Source of the DNA: an uncultured Planctomycetota bacterium
Lineage (GTDB): Bacteria; Planctomycetota; Phycisphaerae; UBA1845; Fen-1342
Assembly (NCBI GenBank): GCA_900696535.1
Contig: CAADGM010000242.1
Span: forward strand, 1-47,541
Reading direction: 5' to 3'
DNA length: 47,541 bases
Below, piece after piece: positions 1-8,610 of this stretch. Position 1 is the first letter of the stretch; the number at the start of each line of letters is the position of its first letter. The notes below the pieces were generated by a model that searched no databases, was not told the DNA's origin, and was given only the letters and a program-made list of their open reading frames with translations. Both the position numbers and the translations under genes were made by a program.

Positions 1-1137
1 CAGCGACCACTTCCAGATGCCGAGCATCTTGGCCGTCAGCGAGGAGGCGACGTAGACCGTGATGGCGTTGCTGCCGAAGACCAGGAGCGGCCAGGCCCAG
101 CGCCGCCAGCCTTGCAGGTCGATCAGCCAGAAGCACACGCCCAGCACTTGCAGGCCGACGCCGGCGGTGACGAGCACGTACGAGCTGGTCCAGATCTTCT
201 TGTTGATCGGCAGCTCGAGCGACCAGAAGAGCCCGACGACGAGCAGGACGCTGCCGGCGATGAAGAGCCCCAGGCACTTGTCGCGGGCGTCGCGGGCGGT
301 GCGCAGCCAGTAGCCGGTCAGCACGCCGAGCAGCGCGGTGCCCAGCGCGGGCAGCGTGCTGAGGACGCCCTCGGGGTCGGGCCGCTCGCGATACAGGTGC
401 GAGCCGAGCACGAGCCGGTCGATCCAGTCGTGCAGCCGGCCTTCCACGCCCGTCACTTCGGTGACGAAGTCCGCCGGCGGCGAGACGCAAGCGAGGATCC
501 ACCAGTATCCCAGCAGGACGGCGGCCAGCGCGGTTGCGCACCCGACCATCCCGCCCCACAGCGCCAGCACGGACGCGAGCAGGTAGCACACGCCAATCCG
601 CTGGAGCACGCCCGGAACGCGGATGTGTGACGCCTCGAAGTAGGCATAGTCGAGGGCGAAGTACGCGACCGCGGCAACGCAGAGCACAAGACCGGTCCAC
701 TTGCGGGCCGCGGCCGCCCCGCGGAGCGCAAAGCTCAGCCCCGGCTCGTCCCAGAAGAGGAGCGTCAGCCCGACGATCGCGGTCACGTACGGACCGATCA
801 GTCGGAAGTCGGGGAAGCCGGCCATGAGCAGGCCGAGCAGGAAGATGATTACGCTGCGCCGAATGACCTGCGGCAGCAGGCTCAGCCGCGTCACGGCTCC
901 GCTGGCCAGCCGTCGGCCCAGCGCCAGCGGGATGGCCACGCCGACGATGAACAGGAAGAAGGGAAAGACGAGGTCTGTCGGCGTCCAGCCGTGCCAGGTC
1001 GCGTGCCCCAGCGGGCTGTACAGGTGGCTCCACGTTCCCGGGTTATTGACCACGATCATCCCGGCGATCGTCAGACCGCGGAACGCGTCGAGCGAGATCA
1101 GGCGGCCGGCGGCAGGATCGGGGCGGGCGGGGGTCAT
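1..1137 (-). CDS. DUF5009 / heparan-alpha-glucosaminide N-acetyltransferase-like membrane protein (C-terminus off the left edge)
   Basis: Multipass inner-membrane acyltransferase of the DUF5009 (NagX/HGSNAT-like) family, which is thought to move an acetyl group across the membrane onto a sugar amine. The substrate here is unknown. The frame reads without a stop from an ATG at 1137 to base 1, giving 379 residues, close to the full family length, so only a short tail is missing. The N-terminus carries the family signature: LISLDAFRGLTIAGMIVVNN (residues 13-32), then HATWHGWTPTD and FPFFLFIVGVAIPLALG. The visible end has FGSNAITVYVASSL, another typical family stretch. About ten hydrophobic helices are visible. 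The start is fixed by the conserved N-terminal motif; no clear Shine-Dalgarno precedes it. It is divergent from pilT. Confidence 0.85.
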   Translation of the reverse strand, partial: MTPARPDPAAGRLISLDAFRGLTIAGMIVVNNPGTWSHLYSPLGHATWHGWTPTDLVFPFFLFIVGVAIPLALGRRLASGAVTRLSLLPQVIRRSVIIFLLGLLMAGFPDFRLIGPYVTAIVGLTLLFWDEPGLSFALRGAAAARKWTGLVLCVAAVAYFALDYAYFEASHIRVPGVLQRIGVCYLLASVLALWGGMVGCATALAAVLLGYWWILACVSPPADFVTEVTGVEGRLHDWIDRLVLGSHLYRERPDPEGVLSTLPALGTALLGVLTGYWLRTARDARDKCLGLFIAGSVLLVVGLFWSLELPINKKIWTSSYVLVTAGVGLQVLGVCFWLIDLQGWRRWAWPLLVFGSNAITVYVASSLTAKMLGIWKWSL

Positions 1138-1287
1138 GCACGCACTCGCTTGGCCGGGCGTCGAGGGTGGGACGAGGGGACGCACGCGGGCGCCGGGATG
1201 ATCCCGCAGAACCGGCCCGCCTGGCAAGCGCGGCAGCCGACGGTCCGGGCGCCCCGGCCACGGTAGCCCCCCGCCGCCACCGGTCGG

Positions 1288-1293
1288 TATACT
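1288..1293 (+). promoter_or_regulatory. possible -10 element for the pilT operon
   Basis: TATACT lies about 76 nt upstream of the pilT ATG in the 232-nt divergent gap, five of six matches to TATAAT. I see no convincing -35 at 16-18 nt, so this is a weak call based on one hexamer in very GC-rich surroundings. Confidence 0.3.
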
Positions 1294-1369
1294 CCGCAGG
1301 CTGCGCCGGACGGCGACCAGGACGTAGGGTCGCCGCGGGCGCGCCCTGGGAATCGGAGGTCGCAGTTCC

Positions 1370-2533
1370 ATGGCCGAGACGCCGGTCGAAGCATTGCTGG
1401 AGGAGGAGGGCGCAGGCGAAGGGGCTAAGAAGCAGCCGGCCTTGCTCAAGTACTTCAAGTCCGTAATCAAGCTCAAGGTGTCGGACCTGCACATGAAGGC
1501 CGGCACGCCGCCGCACGTTCGGCAGAAGGGTGACCTGCGGCCCATGATGGGCGGGCCGCTGAGCGCGGAGCACATCCGCAACGGGATCTTCGAGTTGCTG
1601 AGCGAGAAGCAGCGGGCGATCTACGAGGCCAAGGGGGCGATCGACTTCGCCTACGACGTGGGACCGCCGGGGGACGCGGACCGCTTCCGAGTGAACGCGT
1701 TTCAGCAGCGCGGGAAGATGTCGGTGGCGGCCCGGCGGGTGAGCCGCGAGATCCGCAACTTCGAGGAGCTGCACCTGCCGCCGTCGATCGAGAAGGTGAC
1801 GCACTTTCGACAGGGGATGGTGCTGCTGGCGGGCATCACCGGGTCGGGCAAGAGCACGACCATCGCCGCGATGATCGAGCACATCAACAAGCGCGACCCG
1901 GTGCACATCGTGACGATCGAGGACCCGATCGAGTACCTGTTCACCGACAAGAAGGCGATCATCAACCAGCGCGAGATCGGGATCGACGTGCAGAACTTCC
2001 ACGACGCGCTGAAGTACCTGATGCGCGAGGACCCCGACGTCGTGCTGATCGGCGAAATGCGCGATGTGGAGACGTTTTCCGCGGCCGTGCACGCCGCCGA
2101 AACCGGGCACCTCGTGCTCGGGACGATCCATGCCTCGAACGCGTCGCAGACGATTTCGCGCCTGCTCGACCTGTTCCCGGCGGAGGAGCGGCGCTCCGTT
2201 CGGCAGGCGCTGGAGTTCAACCTCAAGGCGGTGATCGGCCAGAAGCTCGTGCCCTCGGTCAAGCCGGGGATCCCGATCGTGCCGACGGTCGAGATCATGT
2301 TCGTCAACCCGTCCATCAAGAAGCTGATCCGCGAAGAGCGCGACAACGAGATCATCGACGTCATCAAGGCCTGCTACGCGGACGGCATGCTCGACTTCAC
2401 CGAGCACCTGCGGCAACTGGTCGACAAGGGCTTCATCGACGTCACGACGGCCTACGAGGCCGCCCCGAATCCCGACGAACTGAAGATGGCCCTCAAGGGC
2501 ATCAAGTCCGCCTCCGGCGGCATCCTAGGCTAG
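1370..2533 (+). CDS. pilT: type IV pilus retraction ATPase PilT
   Basis: Cytoplasmic hexameric ATPase of the GspE/PilT superfamily that powers pilus depolymerisation. 387 aa, slightly longer than usual because of an acidic N-terminal extension (residues 1-25). All catalytic motifs are intact: Walker A GITGSGKST (155-163), Asp box IVTIEDPIEY (180-189), Walker B DPDVVLIGEMRD (221-232) and His box around ETGHLVLGTIHA (244-255). The start is supported by GGAGG at 1355-1359, ten bases before the ATG. It is the first gene of an operon with the GspE-like gene (66-nt gap) and the CvpA-domain gene. No pilin, PilB with an intact P-loop, PilC or PilQ lies in the window, so its pilus partner must be elsewhere, or the operon serves another machine. 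Confidence 0.93.
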   Translation: MAETPVEALLEEEGAGEGAKKQPALLKYFKSVIKLKVSDLHMKAGTPPHVRQKGDLRPMMGGPLSAEHIRNGIFELLSEKQRAIYEAKGAIDFAYDVGPPGDADRFRVNAFQQRGKMSVAARRVSREIRNFEELHLPPSIEKVTHFRQGMVLLAGITGSGKSTTIAAMIEHINKRDPVHIVTIEDPIEYLFTDKKAIINQREIGIDVQNFHDALKYLMREDPDVVLIGEMRDVETFSAAVHAAETGHLVLGTIHASNASQTISRLLDLFPAEERRSVRQALEFNLKAVIGQKLVPSVKPGIPIVPTVEIMFVNPSIKKLIREERDNEIIDVIKACYADGMLDFTEHLRQLVDKGFIDVTTAYEAAPNPDELKMALKGIKSASGGILG

Positions 2534-2599
2534 GGCCCGGTCGGTCACGGGGTCGCCGGAGTCCGGGCCGCCCGCGGCGCGGCTACAGGAGAGACGATC

Positions 2600-4333
2600 G
2601 TGGATGGCATCCCGCTCGCGCTGCTGGCTGATCTGCCCGCCAGCACGGTGTACGTCAACCCGTTCAAGCTGGCGGGCGTCGTCATGGCGTTCGTCGGGTG
2701 GGCGTGGCTGGCCGCGTGGGTCGACAAGGACACCATCGCGGTCAACTCGTACCGCGTCCTGTGGAACTTCGTCTCGCTGAGCTGCGGCGCCGTCGCCACG
2801 GGGCTGGCCCTCTTCGTGCCCGTGTTCGCGATCGGCTACCCCGCGATGCTCGTCCTGATCCTGGCCTTTCTGGTCGTCTACGTCGTCCACCGCAATGGGT
2901 TGGTCCGTGAGGAGGACCGGGTCCTGACGCCCGGGCACTTCAAGCGGCTCAGGGAGCAGGGCTTCTCCGGCAAGAAGAAGCTCAAGGAAGTCAAGGAGAA
3001 GGTCCGGCTATACACGCACGAGAAGAAGCCCGTGGCAATTCCCGAGGAGCCCGAGCCGCGCGAGCAGTACCGCCTCGCCCAGGACCTGTTCTTCGACGCG
3101 CTCTGGCGGCGGGCGTCGGTGGTCGAGCTGCTGCCCACCAAGGAAGCTTCCCGCCTGGTCTACCAGGTGGACGGACAGCCCGTCGAGCGCGACGCCCTGC
3201 CGCGCGACCAGGCCGAGGCGCTGGTCAGCTTCGTCAAGTCGATCGCCGGGCTGAACATCGAGGAACGGCGCAAGCCGCAGCGCGGCTACATCACAGCCCA
3301 GATCGCCGACCAGAAGCAGCGCGTCCTGGTGCGCACCGACGGCTCGACCGCCGGCGAGAAGCTCAGCCTCCGCATCTTCGGCAAGGAGATCGACCTGCGC
3401 GTGGCGGACCTGGGGTTCACGCCCAAACAGCTCGAGCAGGTCACGTCGCTGCGCGAAATCTCGCCCGGCCTGATCCTGCTCTCGGCCCCGTCCGGTCACG
3501 GGCTGACTACGACGATCTACAGCTTCGTCCGCACGCACGACCGCTTCCTCCAGAACGTGCAGATGATCGAGTTCGACAAGGAGATCGATGTCGACAACGT
3601 GACGCAGAAGCTCTACTCGCCCGCCGAGGGCAAGACCTTTGCCGAGCTTCTGCTCCGCGTGGTCCGCTCGGACCCGGACATCATCGTGCTGCCCGAGCTG
3701 CGGGACCGCGAGTCGGCCGCCGTCGCCGCGCAGGCCGCCACGCAGAAGCAGAAGGTCTACGTCGGTGTCGTGGCCAACGACGCGTTTGACGCGCTGCGCA
3801 AGTGGCTGACGCTGGTCGGTGACAAGTCCCTGGTGGCCAAGAGCCTCCTCGCCGTCGGCAACCAGCGGCTGGTCCGCGTGCTCTGCACATCCTGCAAGCA
3901 GGCTTACCAGCCCGACGCCGGCATGATGCGCAAGCTCAACCTCCCGGCCGACAAGGTCCTCTACCGCCCGCCGGAGCCGCAGTTCGACAAGTCCGGCAAC
4001 CCGATCATCTGTCAGGCCTGCCAGGGCTCGGGCTACATGGGCCGCACGGGCGTGTTTGACTGGCTGATGGTCGACGACGGCCTGCGCGAGGTGATCAAGC
4101 GGGCACAGTCGCTGGGCGACCTCCAGACCTACCTCCAGAAGAAGGGCGCCCTGGCCCTTCAGGCCCAAGCGCTCCAGAAGGTCCTCGACGGACTCACCAG
4201 CATCCAGGAAGTCGCCCGCGCCACGCGCAGCGGTGAAGAGAAGCCGGCGGCCGCCGCCGCGCCAGCCGGCGCCAAGCCCGCCGCCGCCCGCGCCAAGCCC
4301 GCGCCCGGGCCGGCCAAGCCGGGAGGTAACTGA
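2600..4333 (+). CDS. membrane-anchored GspE/PilB-like ATPase homologue with a broken P-loop
   Basis: 577 aa. Residues 22-97 form about three membrane helices, not normal for a GspE/PilB assembly ATPase. Residues 155-500 align by eye with the GspE/PilB core: RRKPQRGY and R-rich segments (223-230), a P-loop position reading APSGHGLTTT (296-305) in place of the usual GPTGSGKTTT, a Walker B position SDPDIIVLPELRD (357-369) with Pro where Gly is usual, and the zinc-binding cysteines of assembly ATPases (CTSC 429-432, CQAC 471-474). The catalytic P-loop lysine is replaced by Leu302, so ATP hydrolysis is doubtful. The C-terminus is an Ala/Pro/Lys-rich tail. GTG start with AGGAGAG eight bases upstream. 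It lies between pilT and the CvpA-domain gene. I infer a regulatory or scaffold pseudo-ATPase; function unknown. Confidence 0.85.
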   Translation: MDGIPLALLADLPASTVYVNPFKLAGVVMAFVGWAWLAAWVDKDTIAVNSYRVLWNFVSLSCGAVATGLALFVPVFAIGYPAMLVLILAFLVVYVVHRNGLVREEDRVLTPGHFKRLREQGFSGKKKLKEVKEKVRLYTHEKKPVAIPEEPEPREQYRLAQDLFFDALWRRASVVELLPTKEASRLVYQVDGQPVERDALPRDQAEALVSFVKSIAGLNIEERRKPQRGYITAQIADQKQRVLVRTDGSTAGEKLSLRIFGKEIDLRVADLGFTPKQLEQVTSLREISPGLILLSAPSGHGLTTTIYSFVRTHDRFLQNVQMIEFDKEIDVDNVTQKLYSPAEGKTFAELLLRVVRSDPDIIVLPELRDRESAAVAAQAATQKQKVYVGVVANDAFDALRKWLTLVGDKSLVAKSLLAVGNQRLVRVLCTSCKQAYQPDAGMMRKLNLPADKVLYRPPEPQFDKSGNPIICQACQGSGYMGRTGVFDWLMVDDGLREVIKRAQSLGDLQTYLQKKGALALQAQALQKVLDGLTSIQEVARATRSGEEKPAAAAAPAGAKPAAARAKPAPGPAKPGGN

Positions 4334-4336
4334 GTC

Positions 4337-6160
4337 ATGGTGCTCAACATCTTCGCCACGGTGCTCGTGCTGGGCATCACCTTCATCGGGTCACTGTTCG
4401 GCCTGTACAGCGGCATGCTCAACGTGCTGTGTGCGGTCTTCGCGCTGGCCGTCGCGTTCGGCTACTGGGAGGCCCTTGACGGCCTGCTCGCCGGGACCTT
4501 CCACCTGCACCCGTCGTACACCGGGCCCCTGGCGCTTGGACTTCTCTTCATCGTTACGCTCGTTGCCCTGCGGCTTCTGGCCGACAACTTCCTCCGTGGC
4601 AACGTGCGCGTGCCGATGTACGTGGACTGGGGCGGCGGGGCGGTCTGCGGCTTCCTTTACGGGCAGATCATCATCGGCGTCACGGTGCTCGCGCTGCTCA
4701 TGCTCCCCTGGGGCGGGCGGATCATGCTCTTCTCCCGCTACGAGCGCGCCCCCGACGACCGCGTGGACGACGCCGGCCGCGTCGAGTTCCACCGCCGCGC
4801 CCTCTGGCTCCGCTCAGACGAGTTCGCGGTCGGGTTCTTCAAGCTGCTCAGCGGCGGGAGCCTGGGCGGGACGACCAGTTTCGCGAGTGTATACCCCGAC
4901 TTCACGCAGTGGGTCTTCTGGACCGGAAACCAGATGCAGCACGAGGTGCTCACGGCGCCCATGGCCGACGAGAAGGTCGACGGCTGGGGCAGCAAGGGGC
5001 TGGCCGTCGCGAGCTGGTGGGAGCAGAAGGAGCCCCTGCCCGCCGAGACCACGCGCTACCGCAAGCAAGCCCCCACCAAGGACAACGAGAAGCCGCCGTA
5101 CGAAGCGATGGCGCTGCGGCCCGCGGAAGGCAAGCGCCTGATCGGCATGCGCCTGTCGCTGCGCGACGACTCCGCCGACGTCGAGGGCGAATACAAGACG
5201 CACCGTTTCCGCCCGTCCAACATCCGCCTGGTCGGAGACCGCATTCCCGGCGAAGGCCTCGCGCCCAAGCCGCGGCACTACGTCCCGCAAGTGATCGGCG
5301 GCGCGGACGCCAACCTGGAAACCAACTACCGGATCGTCGACGTCGACAACAACTTCAGCGTGAGTGCCCGCGGCGACCTGAAGATCGATGTCTACTTCGA
5401 GGTCGACGAGGACTTCGTGCCGCGCTTCGTCGAGTACCGCCGCCGCGCCCGGGCCCCCGTCGCCGCGACGCCGGCCGAGCGGGCGCCGGAGGATCGCCTG
5501 GCGCTGTCCGGACCGGCCCAGCCCGGCCGCCCCGGACAGCCGTCCGGGCAGGGTGTCGCCCGCTTCATCGACCTGATCCTGCGGAACCAGACCGGTGACA
5601 TCGACCGCCTGCCGTTCGTGCTGGCCTCGAACAAGATCACCAGCCTGGACATCGAGATCCGCGATCGCAAGCTCGTGTCGATCGCTCCAAAGACGCGGCT
5701 GGCTGGCTTCCGGCGGGACCTGGAAGCGCTCGGGCCGCAGGCCGCGCAAGGCATCTCGACGTTCGCGCTGCCCGAGGGTAAGCGCATCTTCCAGGTGCAG
5801 GCCAGGACCAAGCGCATGGAGTCGCTGCTCGGCCAGGCGATCAACTTCGCCGCCGCCACGACGAACCAGTACAAGGCCATCGATAACCGCGGCAACAGCC
5901 ACGACCTGGCGGGCTACTACGCGCTGGTCAAGAAGGACGGCCAGGACTACATGGAGCTGTTCTTCACGCCGAACCCGTCCGAGGTGGGCTACAGCGGCCT
6001 GATCGAGCTCGACCCCGACGTGCGCAAGGCGCTCCGCGAACAGGACGATGCGATTCTGGGCTTGATCTTCGTCGTGCCGCCCGAGACGTGCATCCGCGTG
6101 ATCCAGAGCCAGGGCGGCCGGTCCGACTTCGGCCAGGACATGTGCGTCGGGAAGCAGTAG
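4337..6160 (+). CDS. CvpA-domain membrane protein with a large novel C-terminal region
   Basis: 607 aa. The first 125 residues hold four membrane helices (about 3-24, 27-46, 62-82, 99-124) with a pattern like the CvpA (colicin V production) family. From about residue 130 to the end is a soluble region I do not recognise, interrupted by a Pro/Ala/Gly-rich linker near residues 374-405. Its second half has alternating beta-like segments and a Cys near the end. The start is set by GGAGG overlapping the stop of the preceding gene, three bases between stop and ATG, so the two are translationally coupled. CvpA proteins usually have fewer than 200 residues, so this is a fusion. It is the last gene of the pilT operon and is followed by a strong hairpin. 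Confidence 0.7.
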   Translation: MVLNIFATVLVLGITFIGSLFGLYSGMLNVLCAVFALAVAFGYWEALDGLLAGTFHLHPSYTGPLALGLLFIVTLVALRLLADNFLRGNVRVPMYVDWGGGAVCGFLYGQIIIGVTVLALLMLPWGGRIMLFSRYERAPDDRVDDAGRVEFHRRALWLRSDEFAVGFFKLLSGGSLGGTTSFASVYPDFTQWVFWTGNQMQHEVLTAPMADEKVDGWGSKGLAVASWWEQKEPLPAETTRYRKQAPTKDNEKPPYEAMALRPAEGKRLIGMRLSLRDDSADVEGEYKTHRFRPSNIRLVGDRIPGEGLAPKPRHYVPQVIGGADANLETNYRIVDVDNNFSVSARGDLKIDVYFEVDEDFVPRFVEYRRRARAPVAATPAERAPEDRLALSGPAQPGRPGQPSGQGVARFIDLILRNQTGDIDRLPFVLASNKITSLDIEIRDRKLVSIAPKTRLAGFRRDLEALGPQAAQGISTFALPEGKRIFQVQARTKRMESLLGQAINFAAATTNQYKAIDNRGNSHDLAGYYALVKKDGQDYMELFFTPNPSEVGYSGLIELDPDVRKALREQDDAILGLIFVVPPETCIRVIQSQGGRSDFGQDMCVGKQ

Positions 6161-6177
6161 TCGGCAAGAGCCTCGGC

Positions 6178-6197
6178 GACCGGCCCCCCGGCCGGTC
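6178..6197. terminator. hairpin between convergent genes
   Basis: Perfect inverted repeat GACCGGCC / GGCCGGTC with a CCCC loop, 17 nt after the CvpA-domain stop and before the carbonic anhydrase stop on the other strand. No T-run on either side, so it is a U-less terminator or processing hairpin at best. The same eight-base stem recurs at 29406-29424. Confidence 0.5.
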
Positions 6198-6244
6198 CCG
6201 TACCGCGCCGGGGATTCCCAGCCCGCGCTTCTCGCTCGCCAACC

Positions 6245-6790
6245 TCAGTCCGCCGGACACGCCGCGTTCGGATACTGCCCTGCCGCGTGCCGACGGCCCA
6301 GATCGAGGTAGCGCTCCACAACGAACCGCATGTACCGGCGGTCGTCGTCGGTTACCTCGCGAACGATCCGCCCCGGCACGCCGACGACCACTTTCCCTGG
6401 CGGCACGTTCATGCCGGGCGGAACCAGGGCTGCCGCCGCAATGAGGCAGCCCTCGCCCAACTCGGCGTCGTCCAGCACGATCGCCCCGATCCCAATGAGC
6501 ACCCCCGGGCCGACCCGCCGACAGTGCACCACCGCGCGGTGCCCGACGCTGACCTCGTCGGCGATGTCGAGATCGACCCCCGTCCGCGTGTGTATGACGG
6601 TCATGTCCTGGATGTTGCAGCGGGCTCCGATGCGAATCGCCGAGACGTCCCCTCGAATCATCACGTGGTGCATGATCGTCGAGTCGTCGCCGATCGTGAC
6701 ATCGCCACCGACATAGGAGGTCGGGGCGATGTACACGTTGCGCCCGATGGCGGGGCGGACGATTCGGCGATCGTCGGCATTGTGGCTCAT
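6245..6790 (-). CDS. gamma-class carbonic anhydrase family protein (YrdA/PaaY-like hexapeptide trimer)
   Basis: 181-residue left-handed beta-helix protein of the gamma carbonic anhydrase family. Hexapeptide repeats run through most of it. The three metal-binding histidines are His67 (in NIQDMTVIH), His84 (in VSVGH) and His89 (in AVVH). Members either hydrate CO2 or act as metal-dependent acyl hydrolases; sequence alone does not separate these. Start at ATG 6790 preceded by GGGAG about four bases upstream; reading further upstream would run into the esterase gene and add non-family sequence. The esterase stop is only 23 nt upstream, so the two probably share a transcript. Confidence 0.9.
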   Translation of the reverse strand: MSHNADDRRIVRPAIGRNVYIAPTSYVGGDVTIGDDSTIMHHVMIRGDVSAIRIGARCNIQDMTVIHTRTGVDLDIADEVSVGHRAVVHCRRVGPGVLIGIGAIVLDDAELGEGCLIAAAALVPPGMNVPPGKVVVGVPGRIVREVTDDDRRYMRFVVERYLDLGRRHAAGQYPNAACPAD

Positions 6791-6813
6791 GGGACTCCCG
6801 CGCAGTCGCGTCA

Positions 6814-8484
6814 CTACCAGTTGTCCGTACGGAAGGGTCCCGCCGGCAGGCCCGCCCCGTTGACCAGGTTCGGCGTCGCAACCTGGTCCCACGCGAAGCG
6901 GACGGCGACCGGCTCCGGCACCTCCGCCGCGCGAAGCAGGACGGTCTCGCCGTCGATTCGCGCCTCGGCAGGGTGAAACACGCGATCCGCCCCGGCGACG
7001 GTGAACCACGTCAGCGGCCCGCCATCGCGCGTGGCGAGGCCACGGGCGTGCTCGAACTCGACGCGGACCGCGCCGCCGTCGATGCTCATACGCTTGTAGA
7101 GTGGGCCGGAGCAAACCAGGTCGGTTCGGCCGTAGGTCCGTGCGAGCGCCCAGCACAGCAGCCGGCGAGCAACGTCCAGCTTGTTGCGCGGGTGGATGTC
7201 AGCGACGTTCCCGATGTCAACCGTGACGGCCATCCCCGTGTTCGGAATTGCCAGGGCTGCGGTCTGGGCTTCCCAGATCTGCGGCAACGCCAGCGGCCCA
7301 CGGTCATCGTCATACTCGAACGGCGCGAGCTGCACGTAGTAGAACGGAAACTCGCCCTGGTTCCACAGCGCCCGCCAGCCGCGGATCAGGGCCTCCATCT
7401 TGTCGCGGTAGGCCATTGCGTCGCCGCGGTTGGACTCGCCCTGGTACCAGAGCACGCCGCGCATCGCGTACGGGATCAGCGGCGAGACCTGCCCATTGAA
7501 GATGCCGGTCGGCTCGCGGTTGTTGTCGAGCGGGTGCGCGGGCCAGGCGGGGGGCGCGGCGGGTTCCTGGCCGGCGGTCAGCGCGGCACGCGCCGCGGGC
7601 AGCCACGTCTCGTACGCGCCGATGGCCGCCTCGACCGCACCCCGGTGCCGCGCGGGGGCTTCGTCGATGAGCATCAGCGGCTCGGCCATCTGCATCGCCT
7701 CGTAGCCCGCCCGCGGAATCCAGCCCTCGATCCGCGTGCCGCCCCAGGTCGTCTGGATGATCCCCACGGGAACGTGCAGCTCCGCCTGCAAGTCCCGCGC
7801 GAAGTAGTACCCGATCGCCGTGAGGCCCGGGTTGAACCAGCCCTTGGCGTCCACGTTCTCCGGCATACACAACTTCCACTCGGCCTGGCAATCGTCGAGC
7901 GGCGCCGGAGCGGTCTTCCATCCGAGCCGCAGGAAGCGGATTTCAGGGTGGTCTGCCTGTGCGACGACCTGTTTGCCGTTCTCGCTGGCCCGCAGGCCCC
8001 ACTCCATGTTCGACTGACCGGAGCAGACCCAGACCTCGCCGATCCGCACGTCGGTCAGCTCGACCACGTTGCGCCCCTGCACGCGCAGTGTGTACGGGCC
8101 GCCCGCTCCGACCGCGGGCAGCCGCACGAACCACTTGCCGTCCGAGCCGGCGGTCACCTGCGCGGCCGCGTCGTCGCGTGCGGCTTCGTCGCGCTCAGCC
8201 GCTCCCCCGCCCGGGCCGACCAGTCGAACCGTGACAGCTTCGCCCGGCTCAGCCCAGCCCCAGACCGGCAGTGGCACGTCGCGTTGCATGACCATGTGAT
8301 CGCCGAAGACGCGCGGGAGGCGGACATCGCCGGCCGCGGGCTGAAGCGCCGCCAGCAAGGCGACCCCGATCGCAAGCGCAGCGCTCGCCCGGTGCGTGGT
8401 ACTCGCCGTGCCGCAGTCGGAGCAGATTCTGGAGACCACGCGGTTCGACCGCTCGCACGATGCTGTTGTCGTTTGCGTTGACAT
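6814..8484 (-). CDS. SASA-family carbohydrate acetylesterase (sialate O-acetylesterase-like)
   Basis: Secreted SGNH-type hydrolase that removes acetyl groups from sugars. 556 aa: an N-terminal tail, a hydrophobic signal segment (about 33-52, cleavage near AAG), a beta-rich domain beginning RLPRVFGDHMVMQRD (55-69), and the esterase core. Block I is VCSGQSNMEWG (153-163, nucleophile Ser158). Further motifs are TTWGGTRIEGW, WYQGESN and, near the end, DIHPRNK with the catalytic Asp-x-His. Many family members act on plant or algal polysaccharides rather than sialic acid, so the presence of neuABC nearby is suggestive only. ATG 8484 was chosen because TACAAT sits eight bases upstream and no Shine-Dalgarno is seen, suggesting a leaderless mRNA. 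Start slightly uncertain. Confidence 0.85.
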   Translation of the reverse strand: MSTQTTTASCERSNRVVSRICSDCGTASTTHRASAALAIGVALLAALQPAAGDVRLPRVFGDHMVMQRDVPLPVWGWAEPGEAVTVRLVGPGGGAAERDEAARDDAAAQVTAGSDGKWFVRLPAVGAGGPYTLRVQGRNVVELTDVRIGEVWVCSGQSNMEWGLRASENGKQVVAQADHPEIRFLRLGWKTAPAPLDDCQAEWKLCMPENVDAKGWFNPGLTAIGYYFARDLQAELHVPVGIIQTTWGGTRIEGWIPRAGYEAMQMAEPLMLIDEAPARHRGAVEAAIGAYETWLPAARAALTAGQEPAAPPAWPAHPLDNNREPTGIFNGQVSPLIPYAMRGVLWYQGESNRGDAMAYRDKMEALIRGWRALWNQGEFPFYYVQLAPFEYDDDRGPLALPQIWEAQTAALAIPNTGMAVTVDIGNVADIHPRNKLDVARRLLCWALARTYGRTDLVCSGPLYKRMSIDGGAVRVEFEHARGLATRDGGPLTWFTVAGADRVFHPAEARIDGETVLLRAAEVPEPVAVRFAWDQVATPNLVNGAGLPAGPFRTDNW

Positions 8485-8492
8485 GGACGGGG

Positions 8493-8498
8493 ATTGTA
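8493..8498 (-). promoter_or_regulatory. candidate -10 for a near-leaderless esterase mRNA
   Basis: TACAAT on the minus strand ends eight bases before the esterase ATG (8484), so transcription would begin almost at the start codon. No good -35 hexamer is visible. Confidence 0.4.
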
Positions 8499-8595
8499 TG
8501 CCAGGCTCGGACGGGCGCCGCCGGCTCTGGGTATGGTGGCGGCCCGCGAGGGCGACCGCACCGCGCGCCGGATCGCGTCGCGACGCCGGACCGAT

Positions 8596-8601
8596 TACAC
8601 T
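8596..8601 (+). promoter_or_regulatory. candidate -10 for a near-leaderless ffh mRNA
   Basis: TACACT lies nine bases before the ffh ATG (8611). There is no Shine-Dalgarno between it and the start. Four of six matches to the consensus and no clear -35, so a weak call on its own. Confidence 0.35.
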
Positions 8602-8610
8602 GATGGGTCT

